Positions 6,454-14,759 are shown, numbered from the stretch's first letter. The stretch: DNA of 40,702 bases from Actinomycetota bacterium (GCA_003388545.1 QQVI01000008.1:1-40702), one strand, 5' to 3'. The notes: generated from the letters alone by a model not told the origin. A program made the numbers and translations.

Positions 6454-6830
6454 CCGAGAAGATGACCGTCGATCAGTACAAGAAGCTCGCGGTGCTCACC
6501 ATGGGCGAGACCGAGTTCCAAACCATGGTCCTCGACCACGCCAAAGAGCAGGGCTGGATGGTGCATCACTGCCGCAAGGCCATGAGGGGCGACGGCCAGT
6601 ACCGCACCCCCATCCAGGGCCACAAGGGGTTCCCCGACGTCGTGTTCGCCCGCAACGGTGACGTCCTGTTCGTCGAATTCAAATCCGAGACGGGCACGCT
6701 TACGGGCGAGCAAGCCGACTGGCTGAACGAACTCAACGGGGGCCCCATCAATCTACACGAGCATCACCCGGCCGTCGTGTGGCGGCCTCGGGACTGGAAC
6801 GACAATTCCATACAGGAGACATTGCAATGA
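6450..6830 (+). CDS. VRR-NUC domain endonuclease
   Basis: 126 aa from ATG 6450, overlapping the repeat gene by ATGA. It has the VRR-NUC order: E22 in the first helix (GETEFQTMV), G60-F-P-D63 (HKGFPDVVFARNG), E76-F-K78 (VLFVEFKSETG) and LTGEQADWL with Q88. The family is a PD-(D/E)XK-type nuclease related to Holliday-junction resolvases and the FAN1 nuclease domain; stand-alone phage members are common. It likely resolves or trims branched DNA in replication or before packaging. Length is typical for the single-domain form. Confidence 0.9.
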   Translation: MTEKMTVDQYKKLAVLTMGETEFQTMVLDHAKEQGWMVHHCRKAMRGDGQYRTPIQGHKGFPDVVFARNGDVLFVEFKSETGTLTGEQADWLNELNGGPINLHEHHPAVVWRPRDWNDNSIQETLQ

Positions 6831-6991
6831 CCCTCATCGATAAGCTCCTCATGCTCGCAGCTGGGATCATGTTCTACGTGTGGGTCGTGGCGACGCCGGG
6901 AGACCAGGTGTTCGTGGCGTCCATTGCCGGAGGCTTGATCGGCTGGTCGGGCATCGGGCTTTACCTCGAGCTGTTCGTGCTGCGCCGCTGA
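6827..6991 (+). CDS. Small two-helix membrane protein
   Basis: 54 aa. ATG 6827 is the start because it has AGGAG at the right distance and forms ATGA with the nuclease stop. Two hydrophobic spans, about residues 6-23 (KLLMLAAGIMFYVWVV) and 30-50 (ASIAGGLIGWSGIGLYLELF). It ends in a TGATG overlap with the next small membrane gene. Unknown function; the pair with the next gene suggests a small membrane complex. Confidence 0.7.
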   Translation: MTLIDKLLMLAAGIMFYVWVVATPGDQVFVASIAGGLIGWSGIGLYLELFVLRR

Positions 6992-7107
6992 TGCCCTTCA
7001 TCATCGTCGCCATCATCGTCGGTATCGCCATCGCCATCGGGTTGGCTACCCTCATCGACATGTTCAACGACCACTACGACACAACAGATCACGGAGATTG
7101 GCATTGA
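6991..7107 (+). CDS. Very small single-pass membrane protein, 38 aa
   Basis: ATG 6991 shares the A of the upstream TGA. The sequence starts MPFIIVAIIVGIAIAIG, a single hydrophobic helix, followed by a short acidic and His-rich tail (NDHYDTTDHGDWH). Coupling on both sides (TGATG upstream, TTGA downstream) supports real translation despite its size. No family recognised. Confidence 0.6.
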   Translation: MPFIIVAIIVGIAIAIGLATLIDMFNDHYDTTDHGDWH

Positions 7108-7802
7108 GACACGCAACCGCAGCCATCCTTATCGCACTACTCGCATCGCTGCCCGCCATGGCGCTAGCAGGCCAGGACCGCAACCAGGATCGGCACACAC
7201 CGAACCGTGACGGATACGTGACAATGCGCTCGTGTGACGGTGCCGTCCTGTGGACGTTCACGGACGGCACGCAAGTCACCACAGAAACGAACACGATACG
7301 GCTCGAGCCGGGCCAAGAACTGGAGAACTGCGAATGCCTGAACGGCACCACCACCACGACCTCGACCACCACCGTATCCTCCACTACGGACCCGTCGACG
7401 ACCACGACCACAGCACCCACCACCACCACGCGCCCGCCGGTCACATCCTCATCTGTCCCGCCGACGACTGCGCCGCCAAGTACTACAACTACGGAACCGC
7501 CGACGGCCACGACCGTCACGAGCTCGGTCCCGCCGACCACGACCACGCCACCGACGACGACTGAACCTGTGGGGCCACCGTCGATGCCTGACGTCACCGT
7601 CGAATGCCTCACCGTGGGGTGGCTCATCACGCTCGTCAACGACCCACCTGGGCTCGTGATTCTTGTCGACAAGGAGCCCGCCGTCATTCACGAACAGGAT
7701 GAGGGGTTGTTCGTGTCCGCTTACGACGGCCAGCTGTTGGATATCCAGTGGACTGGCGGCAGGTTCATGGACACCCATAGCTGCGGCCGCGAATCGGGAT
7801 GA
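7104..7802 (+). CDS. Secreted protein with long Thr-rich linker
   Basis: 232 aa. The best start is TTG 7104 (GGAG seven bases upstream, TTGA overlap with the previous stop); TTG 7098 in frame is too close to that site. A clean signal peptide (RHATAAILIALLASLPAMALA, cut before GQ) is followed by a small domain with a Cys pair (RSCDGAV, NCECLNG), a Thr/Ser/Pro linker from about residue 80 to 155, and a C-terminal domain with VECLTVGWLI. No wall or membrane anchor is visible, so it is probably secreted or bound to the surface. A secreted product in an early-type operon may alter the host envelope or block other phages; this is inference. Confidence 0.75.
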   Translation: MRHATAAILIALLASLPAMALAGQDRNQDRHTPNRDGYVTMRSCDGAVLWTFTDGTQVTTETNTIRLEPGQELENCECLNGTTTTTSTTTVSSTTDPSTTTTTAPTTTTRPPVTSSSVPPTTAPPSTTTTEPPTATTVTSSVPPTTTTPPTTTEPVGPPSMPDVTVECLTVGWLITLVNDPPGLVILVDKEPAVIHEQDEGLFVSAYDGQLLDIQWTGGRFMDTHSCGRESG

Positions 7803-7803
7803 C

Positions 7804-7815
7804 CACGTAAACGTG
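7804..7815. promoter_or_regulatory. Possible operator CACGT-AA-ACGTG
   Basis: Five-base perfect arms with a two-base spacer lie directly after the stop at 7802, in the 98-base gap before the next gene (7901). No strong promoter or terminator was found in the gap; a weak GGTT/AACC inverted repeat sits near 7833-7845. Confidence 0.25.
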
Positions 7816-7900
7816 TAAGTAACTGGTAAGGTTTCGATAACCGGGGGAAGTGACAGAAGGGGTCTGAACCCGAAATGCGACAAGCCGAGGAACGTCGCAC

Positions 7901-8071
7901 ATGACGTTCGAGGCACTGCTCATACGATTCACATGCGCGGTTCTCGGGCATCCCATACAACCCAACAGCGTGTGCCGCTGCGGAGTTAAATGGAGGCCGA
8001 CCGAACTCGACATTGAGCTTTTCTTTCAGACCGAGGACCAGGAAGGAAACGACGATGACGAGCTTCGCTGA
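7901..8071 (+). CDS. Small Cys-motif protein, 56 aa
   Basis: ATG 7901, with GAGG ten bases upstream. The sequence has a GHP segment followed by VCRCGVKW (C-x-C-G), an arrangement I recall from small putative zinc-binding phage proteins. The C-terminus is strongly acidic (EDQEGNDDDELR). It overlaps the next start by 17 bases. GC-rich third positions support it. Function unknown. Confidence 0.55.
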   Translation: MTFEALLIRFTCAVLGHPIQPNSVCRCGVKWRPTELDIELFFQTEDQEGNDDDELR

Positions 8072-8297
8072 CGAGGCAGAGGCCGCCAAAGGGGTGCGCG
8101 GCCCAGACTGCACCATCGGGCAACTACCGGAACGCTACCCCGACGACGGCCCCGAGATCTATGAGGTCATAGAGACACGACACGACATCACTCACGCCGG
8201 AATCGCTCGAGCCGCCAGGGCCCGCGGCGTGAACATCTCTGAATCGGGGGTCGGCCGGCATCGCAGAAGGGACTGCCTGTGTCCGACAGTTTCGTAG
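8055..8297 (+). CDS. Small helix-turn-helix protein
   Basis: 80 aa. ATG 8055 is chosen for the GGAAGGAAA site just upstream; the frame is open further upstream without a good site. Residues about 45-72 (HAGIARAARARGVNISESGV, then GRHRR) fit a helix-turn-helix with a basic recognition helix, similar to small DNA-binding phage proteins. It overlaps the phosphoesterase start by 19 bases, so the two are probably co-translated and may act together on DNA. A small-terminase role is an alternative, but the large terminase already carries such a domain. Confidence 0.7.
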   Translation: MTSFADEAEAAKGVRGPDCTIGQLPERYPDDGPEIYEVIETRHDITHAGIARAARARGVNISESGVGRHRRRDCLCPTVS

Positions 8298-9340
8298 AGC
8301 TCGCACAGGCGACTACCGAAGTCCTCGAGCTGCGGGCAGCGCTCGATCGCACCCAAAAGATGCTCGGCAAAGAGAAACGTCGCACCGGACGTATAGCGGA
8401 AGCGGCATATCGGGCAGCCCACGAAGCAGCCCTAGCCCGCCCCGTACCGAAGGTGCCTATCCCACGAGCCGACCGGCGCACCGCGGCCGGCGGCCCCGAA
8501 GTAGCGGTCGCCTGGATCTCTGATCTCCAGCTCGGCAAGAAAACGCCCGACTACGACTCGGACGTGTGCCGGGAACGTATGGGGATTTACGCGAAAAAAG
8601 TTCGGGAACTCGTAGGTATTCAGCGCACAGCACGGCCCATCGATACATGCCACGTTTGGATGACCGGCGACATGGTCGAGGGTGAAGACATCTTCCCCGG
8701 TCAGACGTGGCTCATAGACAGTTCGCTATACGCCCAGACCGTGAAGAACGGCCCCGAGATCACGGCCCAGTTCCTGATGGAGATGCTCGCCGAATTCCGT
8801 GAAGTACACGTCACCGCGGTGATCGGCAACCATGGCCGCATCGGCCGCAAAGGGATGTCGCACCCAGAGACGAACACGGACCGGATGCTGTACGACATCA
8901 CCCGCAAGATGCTGTCCGGCGAGGACCGCCTCACCTGGAACATTCCCGAGCCCGGCAACTCGGGCGACCGTGGCTGGTACGCCGTCGACACGATCGGCAA
9001 CTACTCGAGCCTGCTCGTTCATGGCGACCAGTTCCGGGGTTCCCTCGGTGTGCCGTGGTACGGGATACGCAAAAAGGTGCTCGGATGGAAAGCCATGTCG
9101 GCAGACAGGAACCTGGCGTTCCCCGAGTTCCAAGACCTCGCTTTTGGGCATTGGCATCAGCCGATCACCTGGACCGTCAACGGTATCGGGATCCGGGGCA
9201 TCGGCTCGCCGGAGTCACGGAACGACTACGCCGCCGAGAACTTCGCCGGTATGTCCCGCCCGTCGCAAAGGCTCCTATTCGTGGACCCCGAAGCGGGACA
9301 GGTCACGGTGGAATATCCCGAGATTTGGCTTGATGGCTAG
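8279..9340 (+). CDS. Calcineurin-like metallophosphoesterase
   Basis: 353 aa from GTG 8279, with GAAGG upstream. After a coiled N-terminus (about 1-55), the five metal-binding blocks appear in order: SDLQLG (D82), TGDMVEGED (D131), GNHG (N184, H185), LLVHGDQ and GHWHQ. The first block is D-x-Q where most members have D-x-H, an unusual change at a metal-binding residue. The fold is shared with Mre11/SbcD nucleases and nucleotide phosphatases; phage members are common and mostly uncharacterised. Its stop overlaps that of the convergent late operon. Confidence 0.85.
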   Translation: MSDSFVELAQATTEVLELRAALDRTQKMLGKEKRRTGRIAEAAYRAAHEAALARPVPKVPIPRADRRTAAGGPEVAVAWISDLQLGKKTPDYDSDVCRERMGIYAKKVRELVGIQRTARPIDTCHVWMTGDMVEGEDIFPGQTWLIDSSLYAQTVKNGPEITAQFLMEMLAEFREVHVTAVIGNHGRIGRKGMSHPETNTDRMLYDITRKMLSGEDRLTWNIPEPGNSGDRGWYAVDTIGNYSSLLVHGDQFRGSLGVPWYGIRKKVLGWKAMSADRNLAFPEFQDLAFGHWHQPITWTVNGIGIRGIGSPESRNDYAAENFAGMSRPSQRLLFVDPEAGQVTVEYPEIWLDG

Positions 9341-10311
9341 CCCACCAACGAGTAGTCCGGGTCGAGCACGTCGTAGTACACGGCATGTACTGGCACGCCA
9401 TCAAGGTAGCCGAGCACCGTTACCCGTTCGTAAACGACATGTGGCTCCGAACCGGGAGACCCGTCCGCCGGGGTTGACCCTGCCTGCATGAACGGTTCCG
9501 TGATGCGCTCAAACTCGCCGAACGTGACACCAGGGTCTTCCGGGACCGTGTTCGTGTAGCTGCGGTCCTCAACACACTCACCGGTTGCGACCTCGGTGAA
9601 GCAGATAAGCGGCCGGAAGTCGGGGTCAGTCGTTTCGACATAGGGAACGGTGGCGATCGGGTTGGGCCAATTCGACTGCCTCGCTGCGGTGTCGCACACC
9701 CCATCGAAACGGAGACTTGTTTCCTGGATCTCCGCCATGTACTGATCGAACGTTTGTCCGTAGCCGACTGCCCGCTGGAACGTGACCCGCCCCACCAGTT
9801 TGGCGTCGTTGCCGTCCAAGTCACCCACCGCTACACCATCGTCGATGGCGTACAGGAACATGTACGCCCCCGAGTAGCCGGCCCGGTCGCCACTGATCCA
9901 GCCGTGACGATCCCCGTCAGTGTCGAAGGCGTACGGGGCGACCCACATTTGGGCGTCACGGCCACCCCCACCAGGGTCAAGGAACGTTGCCGAGTTGAGG
10001 TCAATTTCGAACTCTGGGCGGTCGTCGAAGCGGCCGAAGCCGCCCCGGTTGACCTGCACATCGATACACCATCCACGTATCTCGTTCGACGGCGGTGGCG
10101 ATGTGGTCGTAGTCGTGTCCGGGGGCAAAGTGGAGGTGGTGGTGGTGGTGGTGGAATGCTCATGTGCCTGCGCCTCGAGCGTCAGAATCCGGTTCTCGTG
10201 GTCGTTGAGAATGTCGTCGATTCCGGTGGAGATCCCAGACTGCCCCGTAGCCGGCACTGCGACCAGGAACAGGAGACAGCCGACTAGAGCTGCCCAGTAT
10301 CGGTTACGCAT
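9337..10311 (-). CDS. Secreted protein with Thr-rich linker, end of late operon
   Basis: 324 aa. ATG 10311 starts a signal peptide (MRNRYWAALVGCLLFLVAV, cut near ATG-Q) with AAAGG upstream. Next come a short helix (DDILNDHENRILTLEAQAH), a Thr/Pro linker (about 52-75) and a beta-rich domain with DRPEFEIDLNSATFLDPGG and DTDGDRHGWISGDRAG. Four or more Cys could form disulphides. It lies downstream of the lysis genes and converges with the phosphoesterase. No known family; a surface or host-interaction role is possible. Confidence 0.7.
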   Translation of the reverse strand: MRNRYWAALVGCLLFLVAVPATGQSGISTGIDDILNDHENRILTLEAQAHEHSTTTTTTSTLPPDTTTTTSPPPSNEIRGWCIDVQVNRGGFGRFDDRPEFEIDLNSATFLDPGGGGRDAQMWVAPYAFDTDGDRHGWISGDRAGYSGAYMFLYAIDDGVAVGDLDGNDAKLVGRVTFQRAVGYGQTFDQYMAEIQETSLRFDGVCDTAARQSNWPNPIATVPYVETTDPDFRPLICFTEVATGECVEDRSYTNTVPEDPGVTFGEFERITEPFMQAGSTPADGSPGSEPHVVYERVTVLGYLDGVPVHAVYYDVLDPDYSLVG

Positions 10312-10514
10312 GGGTTGCCTTTCTCTCGGCCCTCTTGCCGGAAGGGTACCGCACGGCCCCCGCATCTGCACTTCACTCGCCCATGGTGACGGAACCATTC
10401 CCGGTCACGCCAGGTCCACCACGTCTCAGCGGAGCACCCGAGCGAATCGTGGTGGTAAATCGTCAACGGGAGCGGCACCCAGTAGGTGAGCCACCGTCGA
10501 ATCAGGGTCGCCAT
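10284..10514 (-). CDS. Small basic protein with CxCGG motif
   Basis: 76 aa from ATG 10514 (MATLIRRWLTYWVPLPLTIY), which overlaps the end of the upstream small membrane gene. Trp- and Tyr-rich N-terminus, then a charged part with HHGRVKCRCGGRAVPF, a small Cys motif often seen in phage proteins. It overlaps the start of the secreted-protein gene by 28 bases. The ribosome site is weak, so translation may depend on coupling. Function unknown; its place beside the lysin suggests a lysis accessory. Confidence 0.5.
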   Translation of the reverse strand: MATLIRRWLTYWVPLPLTIYHHDSLGCSAETWWTWRDREWFRHHGRVKCRCGGRAVPFRQEGREKGNPCVTDTGQL

Positions 10515-10597
10515 CGTCTCGAGACAGCTTCGGCGAGCAGTTGGAGACCGATCACAGAAGCCGCCCCAAGGGCCATCCACCCAATTGCCTCAATCAT
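10502..10597 (-). CDS. Small membrane peptide, 31 aa
   Basis: Starts at ATG 10597 with a strong GGGGAG seven bases upstream. The product (MIEAIGWMALGAASVIGLQL, then LAEAVSRRWRP) is one hydrophobic helix followed by a basic tail. It lies right after the endolysin gene and overlaps the next start. A role in lysis as a mini-holin or spanin-like helper is possible but not shown. Confidence 0.5.
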   Translation of the reverse strand: MIEAIGWMALGAASVIGLQLLAEAVSRRWRP

Positions 10598-10681
10598 GTG
10601 GGAACTCCCCGGTGTCGGTATGCGGGCCTTCTGAAAGAATCGATCCTGAGGCCGCTCAGTGGATATCCCCCGGTCAGAGGG

Positions 10682-11452
10682 CTACAGGTCGCGGATCTCG
10701 GCCTCAAAGTCCTCGAGATCACCCAGCCGAGCCTCGATGTCGACCCATTTGGCGTCGATCACGGCTTCAAGCAGGTTGTGCCACTCGTTGCCACCGATCG
10801 ACTGGTCGCCGGACACGGCACCGGGGATGAGCTCGACCGCTTCCTGGGTGTTCGGACCCCAAATTCCGTCCGGGTTCAGCCCAGCGCCGTACGCCCGGTT
10901 GAGGCGGCGCTGCATTGTCGCGATGACAGCCTTGTTCGATGATGGTGTGACGGGCAACATGAGGGACTCCTCGCTTGAACCTACAACTGTAGTCCAGTCG
11001 ATCCCTTTGGCGAGGGACGACTGGGGGCGGTCAATCTCGAAATGCATCCGGTCGAAGTCGGGACCCAACCATTTGAACGCCGGGAACGCTTCGTCGTTAC
11101 AACGTATCGCTTCAACATCTTCGGCGAACTCATCTGTGAACGTGTCCGGCAAAATGTCGATAGCGATAGCGTGGGCATGCAGCGACGACAGGCTCGAACC
11201 ACCAATGGTGCGACAGTTGGTCGTGCCGGCCGCCCACGAATCAATCGACACGCCATGGTACTCCATGACTTGCGCCAGCGCCTCGAACGGCTCCACGGTC
11301 GCCGGGTGGACCCGCAGCTTGATGGTCGGCCCGCCGAGCAGGGTCGACGGGAACGCCACCAGCTCACAGATCGAGAAGTCGCAGTTGAACGGTGACGTGA
11401 AGTTCGAGATCGTCTCCGGGTACCAACCTCGCTTTTGTGTGGTGGAGGCCAT
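10682..11452 (-). CDS. Endolysin: M15-type peptidase with peptidoglycan-binding-like region
   Basis: 256 aa from ATG 11452, coupled by TGATG to the holin-like gene. The M15/VanY-type active site is visible: S90-L-H92 and D99 in SSLHAHAIAIDI, and H137 in DRMHFEID. The usual Gly of SxHxxGxAxD is Ala here. Residues about 175-215 (IATMQRRLNRAYGAGLNPDG, then IWGPNTQEAVE) look like a PG_binding_1 repeat. It should cut a peptide bond in host peptidoglycan, consistent with an L-Ala-D-Glu or D-Ala-D-Ala specificity. It has no signal peptide, so it depends on a holin. Confidence 0.8.
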   Translation of the reverse strand: MASTTQKRGWYPETISNFTSPFNCDFSICELVAFPSTLLGGPTIKLRVHPATVEPFEALAQVMEYHGVSIDSWAAGTTNCRTIGGSSLSSLHAHAIAIDILPDTFTDEFAEDVEAIRCNDEAFPAFKWLGPDFDRMHFEIDRPQSSLAKGIDWTTVVGSSEESLMLPVTPSSNKAVIATMQRRLNRAYGAGLNPDGIWGPNTQEAVELIPGAVSGDQSIGGNEWHNLLEAVIDAKWVDIEARLGDLEDFEAEIRDL

Positions 11453-11706
11453 CAGCCGAAAATCATCACGACAGCGATGGCGGCACCGAGGAACCCGACC
11501 ACGGCGGCGGCCGCCTTGGCTTCGCGGCGCAGCAGGAACCGTTCCTCGAGATCATCGATGAGCGTGTCCAGCTTGTGGAAGTTCAGCAACGCCAACTGTT
11601 TGACCGAGAACGGAACGTCGTCGACGCTCAGGTACCCGTTGTCCCTGAGCTCTCGTTCAATGCGTCGGCGTTCTTCCTGTCGCATTTCGTCATCCGGGGT
11701 TTCCAC
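11452..11706 (-). CDS. Holin-like protein, XhlA type
   Basis: 84 aa if GTG 11706 is used; ATG 11685, four bases after the upstream stop, is the alternative (77 aa). It has a charged helical N-terminus (MRQEERRRIERELRDNGYL, HKLDTLIDDLEERFLLRR) and one C-terminal membrane helix (AKAAAAVVGFLGAAIAVVMIF). This layout matches the XhlA holin/hemolysin type, in which an amphipathic coiled coil precedes a single membrane span. Immediate coupling to the endolysin supports a lysis role. Confidence 0.65.
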   Translation of the reverse strand: METPDDEMRQEERRRIERELRDNGYLSVDDVPFSVKQLALLNFHKLDTLIDDLEERFLLRREAKAAAAVVGFLGAAIAVVMIFG

Positions 11707-11872
11707 TCGGCATCTCGTCGCTTTCTTTCCCCCGCCCTTCGTCCGAATCAACGGACCCAACGGGACCATCATACTGAGAAATGATGGTCCGCAACCGGAT
11801 ATTGGCAAGAGACAGGTTTGCGACCTGACGCTCGAGTTCGGCGATGTAGGCGTTGGAGTCGAGGGCTACCAT
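11690..11872 (-). CDS. Short coiled-coil protein, 60 aa
   Basis: ATG 11872 has GGAGGG upstream and overlaps the end of the tail-fibre gene by seven bases. The first half is a heptad-like helix (YIAELERQVANLSLANIRLR), the second half a charged disordered tail (VDSDEGRGKESDEMPSG). It lies between the fibre and holin genes. It could be a fibre chaperone or a lysis regulator; neither can be told from sequence. Confidence 0.6.
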   Translation of the reverse strand: MVALDSNAYIAELERQVANLSLANIRLRTIISQYDGPVGSVDSDEGRGKESDEMPSGNPG

Positions 11873-12936
11873 GTCGCCAAATCCCTCCACGCTCCGTCGG
11901 CATACACCCGCACCGCATTGTCGGCAGTGTTCACGTACATCCACCCATCATTCGGCGACGACGGATCGCCAGTCGTGGTCTTCACCGGCAGGTCTATGAC
12001 CCCGTCCTCGCCGCGCAGCCCCATCACGGCATTGTTCGACTGGTCAAGAACGACGAGGGCGTTCTGGTTGATGAGGACCATCCGGTCGTCATTGCATGTG
12101 AAGGCGATCTGCCCGCCGGCATCGCGGTGCATGTAGGTGTCGGTATCCGCCGTCCACCCGTACCGCCCATCATTGGCAAGCTGGAGCTCGGCTACCCCAC
12201 TGTCGCCACCGCTGAACCGTAGCTGCAAATCGTCCCAAGCCGACAGCTCGAGAATGGTGCTCGCAGAGTCAACCACGTCTGATGCTTCACCCAGGATCGC
12301 CAAGGCGTGATTCGACGCCTCAAGGCGAACGGCGCCCTTGTTGTTGGTTCCCGACGAAAACACGTCACCCACGGTGCGAATAGTGAGGTCGGTGTCGTCG
12401 GCAACCACGTCTGCCGCATAATCGGTGTCGGAATTGAACCAGCGGATCCCGTTGCTGTCGAGCTCAACCCTTTGCCCCGAGGAGTCGGTCCGCACAGCGC
12501 CGGTTCCGTCCAGCGTCAAGTCACCCGAAATGGTGGAGGTTTCGAGGATGCCTCTCACCGTAACCGAATTGAACTCGGCGTTCCCATCTCCGTCGATGTG
12601 CCACCCGGTAGTGGTGGCGACGTAGTTATCTGATTCGATATCTCCAGTAGCGGAGACGTCAATAGTCTCGTCGACCGTGGAAGACCCGATGGTGCCTCGA
12701 AAGACACCGTCGTTGAACTCTACGTCGCCGTCGCCCTCAATGATCCACCCCGACGTGGCGGCCACATAGTTAGCGGACCGCAAGTCGGCGCCGTCCGCAA
12801 CGCTGATGGAGCCCTGTCCGAACGTGCCGGGCTGGAGCATGTCGACCGTGACCACGATCTCGCCATCGTTCGTGAACCGGTACTCCCAGTCGTCAACGAT
12901 GGAATCCAGCAGGGGCGGGAAATCGGCGACAGCCAT
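11866..12936 (-). CDS. Tail fibre protein with repeated modules
   Basis: 356 aa from ATG 12936 (GGAGG four bases upstream; ATG 12939 is adjacent but too close to that site). After a short N-terminal head it has two related beta modules, SANYVAATSGWIIEGDGDVE and SDNYVATTTGWHIDGDGNAE, each ending FRGTI/VRGIL, as in many phage fibre and tip proteins. A longer beta region follows and the C-terminus NTADNAVRVYADGAWRDLA is typical of fibre ends. It lies directly after the tail nozzle gene, the usual place for the receptor-binding fibre. Confidence 0.7.
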   Translation of the reverse strand: MAVADFPPLLDSIVDDWEYRFTNDGEIVVTVDMLQPGTFGQGSISVADGADLRSANYVAATSGWIIEGDGDVEFNDGVFRGTIGSSTVDETIDVSATGDIESDNYVATTTGWHIDGDGNAEFNSVTVRGILETSTISGDLTLDGTGAVRTDSSGQRVELDSNGIRWFNSDTDYAADVVADDTDLTIRTVGDVFSSGTNNKGAVRLEASNHALAILGEASDVVDSASTILELSAWDDLQLRFSGGDSGVAELQLANDGRYGWTADTDTYMHRDAGGQIAFTCNDDRMVLINQNALVVLDQSNNAVMGLRGEDGVIDLPVKTTTGDPSSPNDGWMYVNTADNAVRVYADGAWRDLATW

Positions 12937-14759
12937 CATTCCTCCCGCAGGATCACGGTAGCGAACGCCTGCGACTCGGCACCCACCTCGGGTACCTCAA
13001 CCGCCAGCACACGCACAGTCTTAGACACGCCCGCCTCGTATTCCTCAACAGTGCCCCACGGATCCACGAACGTCGTCAAGGTGCGGGTCGCCGCCAACGT
13101 AGCGAGAGTATCGAGCGCTGCGGCAGTGGCCCGGTCGCCGTCACCGATCGAACCGGCATCGATTTCGAGCTGATATTCGGTGCGGGACTCCGCAGAAATG
13201 GCTTCCGCTGTCACCGACTTGACAGTCGGGGTGGCGGACGAGTCCGTCGAATTCAACAGCAAGCGGATCTCGAAGTCTTTACCCACCACAGATGACCCGG
13301 ACGTAGATACCGTGAACGTGTGGGACGTTTCGTTGTCGGTGTCCCACGTGTCAGATACGGTCACGAAAGCGGCACCCTCAATCGAGTAGGCCACCTCGAT
13401 CTGGGTGTTGGCGGGGAGCGGCTCGGCTGTGACCACAATCTTGGTCAACACCTTGTCGATTCCGGGATAGCCCATGTCGAATCGGCCGCTATCCAGCGTG
13501 CCCTCCGACGTGTCGTAGGCGTCAATGTCGGTGCGTTCCACCATGTCAGATGCACCGATACCGGCCACAAACACCTGGTTGCCGAACACCTTGGCACACT
13601 CGCCAGCCCCGGTGCTGACATGGTTGGCAGCGACACTGAGCCCACCGAACGACAGGTTGTACGTCCACAACCGGTCGTCGTAATGCAGAATCAGGTCGTC
13701 GCCCAAGGTACCGGCGATCTGAAGAGACTCGTTGGCGGTCGTGCCGGACGGTGCTCGGAACGGTCCGATGACGCCCCGCTGCCCGCCCCGCTGGAAATAC
13801 ACGTAGCCTTTGCCGGGTTCCGTGTGCGCCGACGCCACCCGGTAAGCGACGAAGATAAAGCCACCACCGACAGCGATCGAATACGGGAAAGCGAAGGCGT
13901 GCCACAGTTTCCCGATGATGGAATGCGTGGCGGTGAAAGCGTTGTATTCGTGAATGAACGTGTCGCCGTTCTCGGTGCGCTGCACCCACACGGGTCCCAC
14001 GTCCGATGACGTGAGCCGGTTCTGCGCCCACGGTATGGTCCACGCCGACGCTTCCGACGTGACGTCAGCGACCAGCGTCACCGTGTCGGTCGCAGTCTTG
14101 TCGACGGTGTAAAGGTCTTCGTCGTTGAGGGCGTACAGCACCCCGTTGTGGTCTGTCACATAGGTCGGAACCGCGGAGAACACTGTGCCGCCGGTTGTGA
14201 CATGCACCGCAAAGGCGGGGGTGTCGTAGTTGAATTCGGCGATCGAGCCACCCGACTTGCCGATGTAGAGCTTGCCGTTGTGGCCCTCGGCGATCGACGT
14301 GGGTTCACCGGTTACGGCATGGATCCAGCGGGTACCCCAGTCGAGCCCGGACGGGTCCCACTGATAGAGGCGGTTGTCGGTGACGTCGCCGAAGGCGCCC
14401 CATAGTTTCCCGTCCGCCAACCCCAACACAGTGATCTCGGCGTCGGCACCGGAATACTGGGTCGTTGACGACGGCGCCGTCAAGATAACGCCTTCGCCCT
14501 GATACTTGGGGCGGGCCCCATCGGAAATGTTGTAAGCGTCGGCACCGTCCCGCCACAGCTCCTCACCTTCACCGGCACGCCACGAATTGATGTGCCACAG
14601 GCGCCGCTCAGCGTCCGCTTGGATCTTGCCCTGGTCGCCGGGAATGTCCTGCCGATCGGGCAGGATGGCTCGTTCCCGACGCAGATACGGTCGGGGCCGC
14701 CACCGCGCCAGATTGACGTCGAGCCCTGCGATAGTGGCTGCACGTTCACGAACAGCCAT
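12936..14759 (-). CDS. Tail nozzle (tubular protein B-like)
   Basis: 607 aa from ATG 14759, in a TGATG overlap with the adaptor gene. The middle third is a series of short beta repeats (LYIGKSGGSIAEFNY, GVLYALNDEDLYTVDK, FIFVAYRVAS, DDLILHYDDRLWTYNL), the pattern of a beta-propeller as in T7 gp12-type nozzle proteins. A C-terminal beta domain with FEIRLLLNSTDSSATPTVKS follows. Size and place after the adaptor support the nozzle call. Long-tailed genes are absent, which also fits a short tail. Confidence 0.65.
   Translation of the reverse strand: MAVRERAATIAGLDVNLARWRPRPYLRRERAILPDRQDIPGDQGKIQADAERRLWHINSWRAGEGEELWRDGADAYNISDGARPKYQGEGVILTAPSSTTQYSGADAEITVLGLADGKLWGAFGDVTDNRLYQWDPSGLDWGTRWIHAVTGEPTSIAEGHNGKLYIGKSGGSIAEFNYDTPAFAVHVTTGGTVFSAVPTYVTDHNGVLYALNDEDLYTVDKTATDTVTLVADVTSEASAWTIPWAQNRLTSSDVGPVWVQRTENGDTFIHEYNAFTATHSIIGKLWHAFAFPYSIAVGGGFIFVAYRVASAHTEPGKGYVYFQRGGQRGVIGPFRAPSGTTANESLQIAGTLGDDLILHYDDRLWTYNLSFGGLSVAANHVSTGAGECAKVFGNQVFVAGIGASDMVERTDIDAYDTSEGTLDSGRFDMGYPGIDKVLTKIVVTAEPLPANTQIEVAYSIEGAAFVTVSDTWDTDNETSHTFTVSTSGSSVVGKDFEIRLLLNSTDSSATPTVKSVTAEAISAESRTEYQLEIDAGSIGDGDRATAAALDTLATLAATRTLTTFVDPWGTVEEYEAGVSKTVRVLAVEVPEVGAESQAFATVILREE

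Noticed and set aside
6230-6661. Thr/Ala/Pro repeat frame over the Gly-rich tract and VRR-NUC gene
   Set aside because: It is an alternative frame of the hexanucleotide repeat; the coupled Gly frame and the VRR-NUC frame explain the DNA better.
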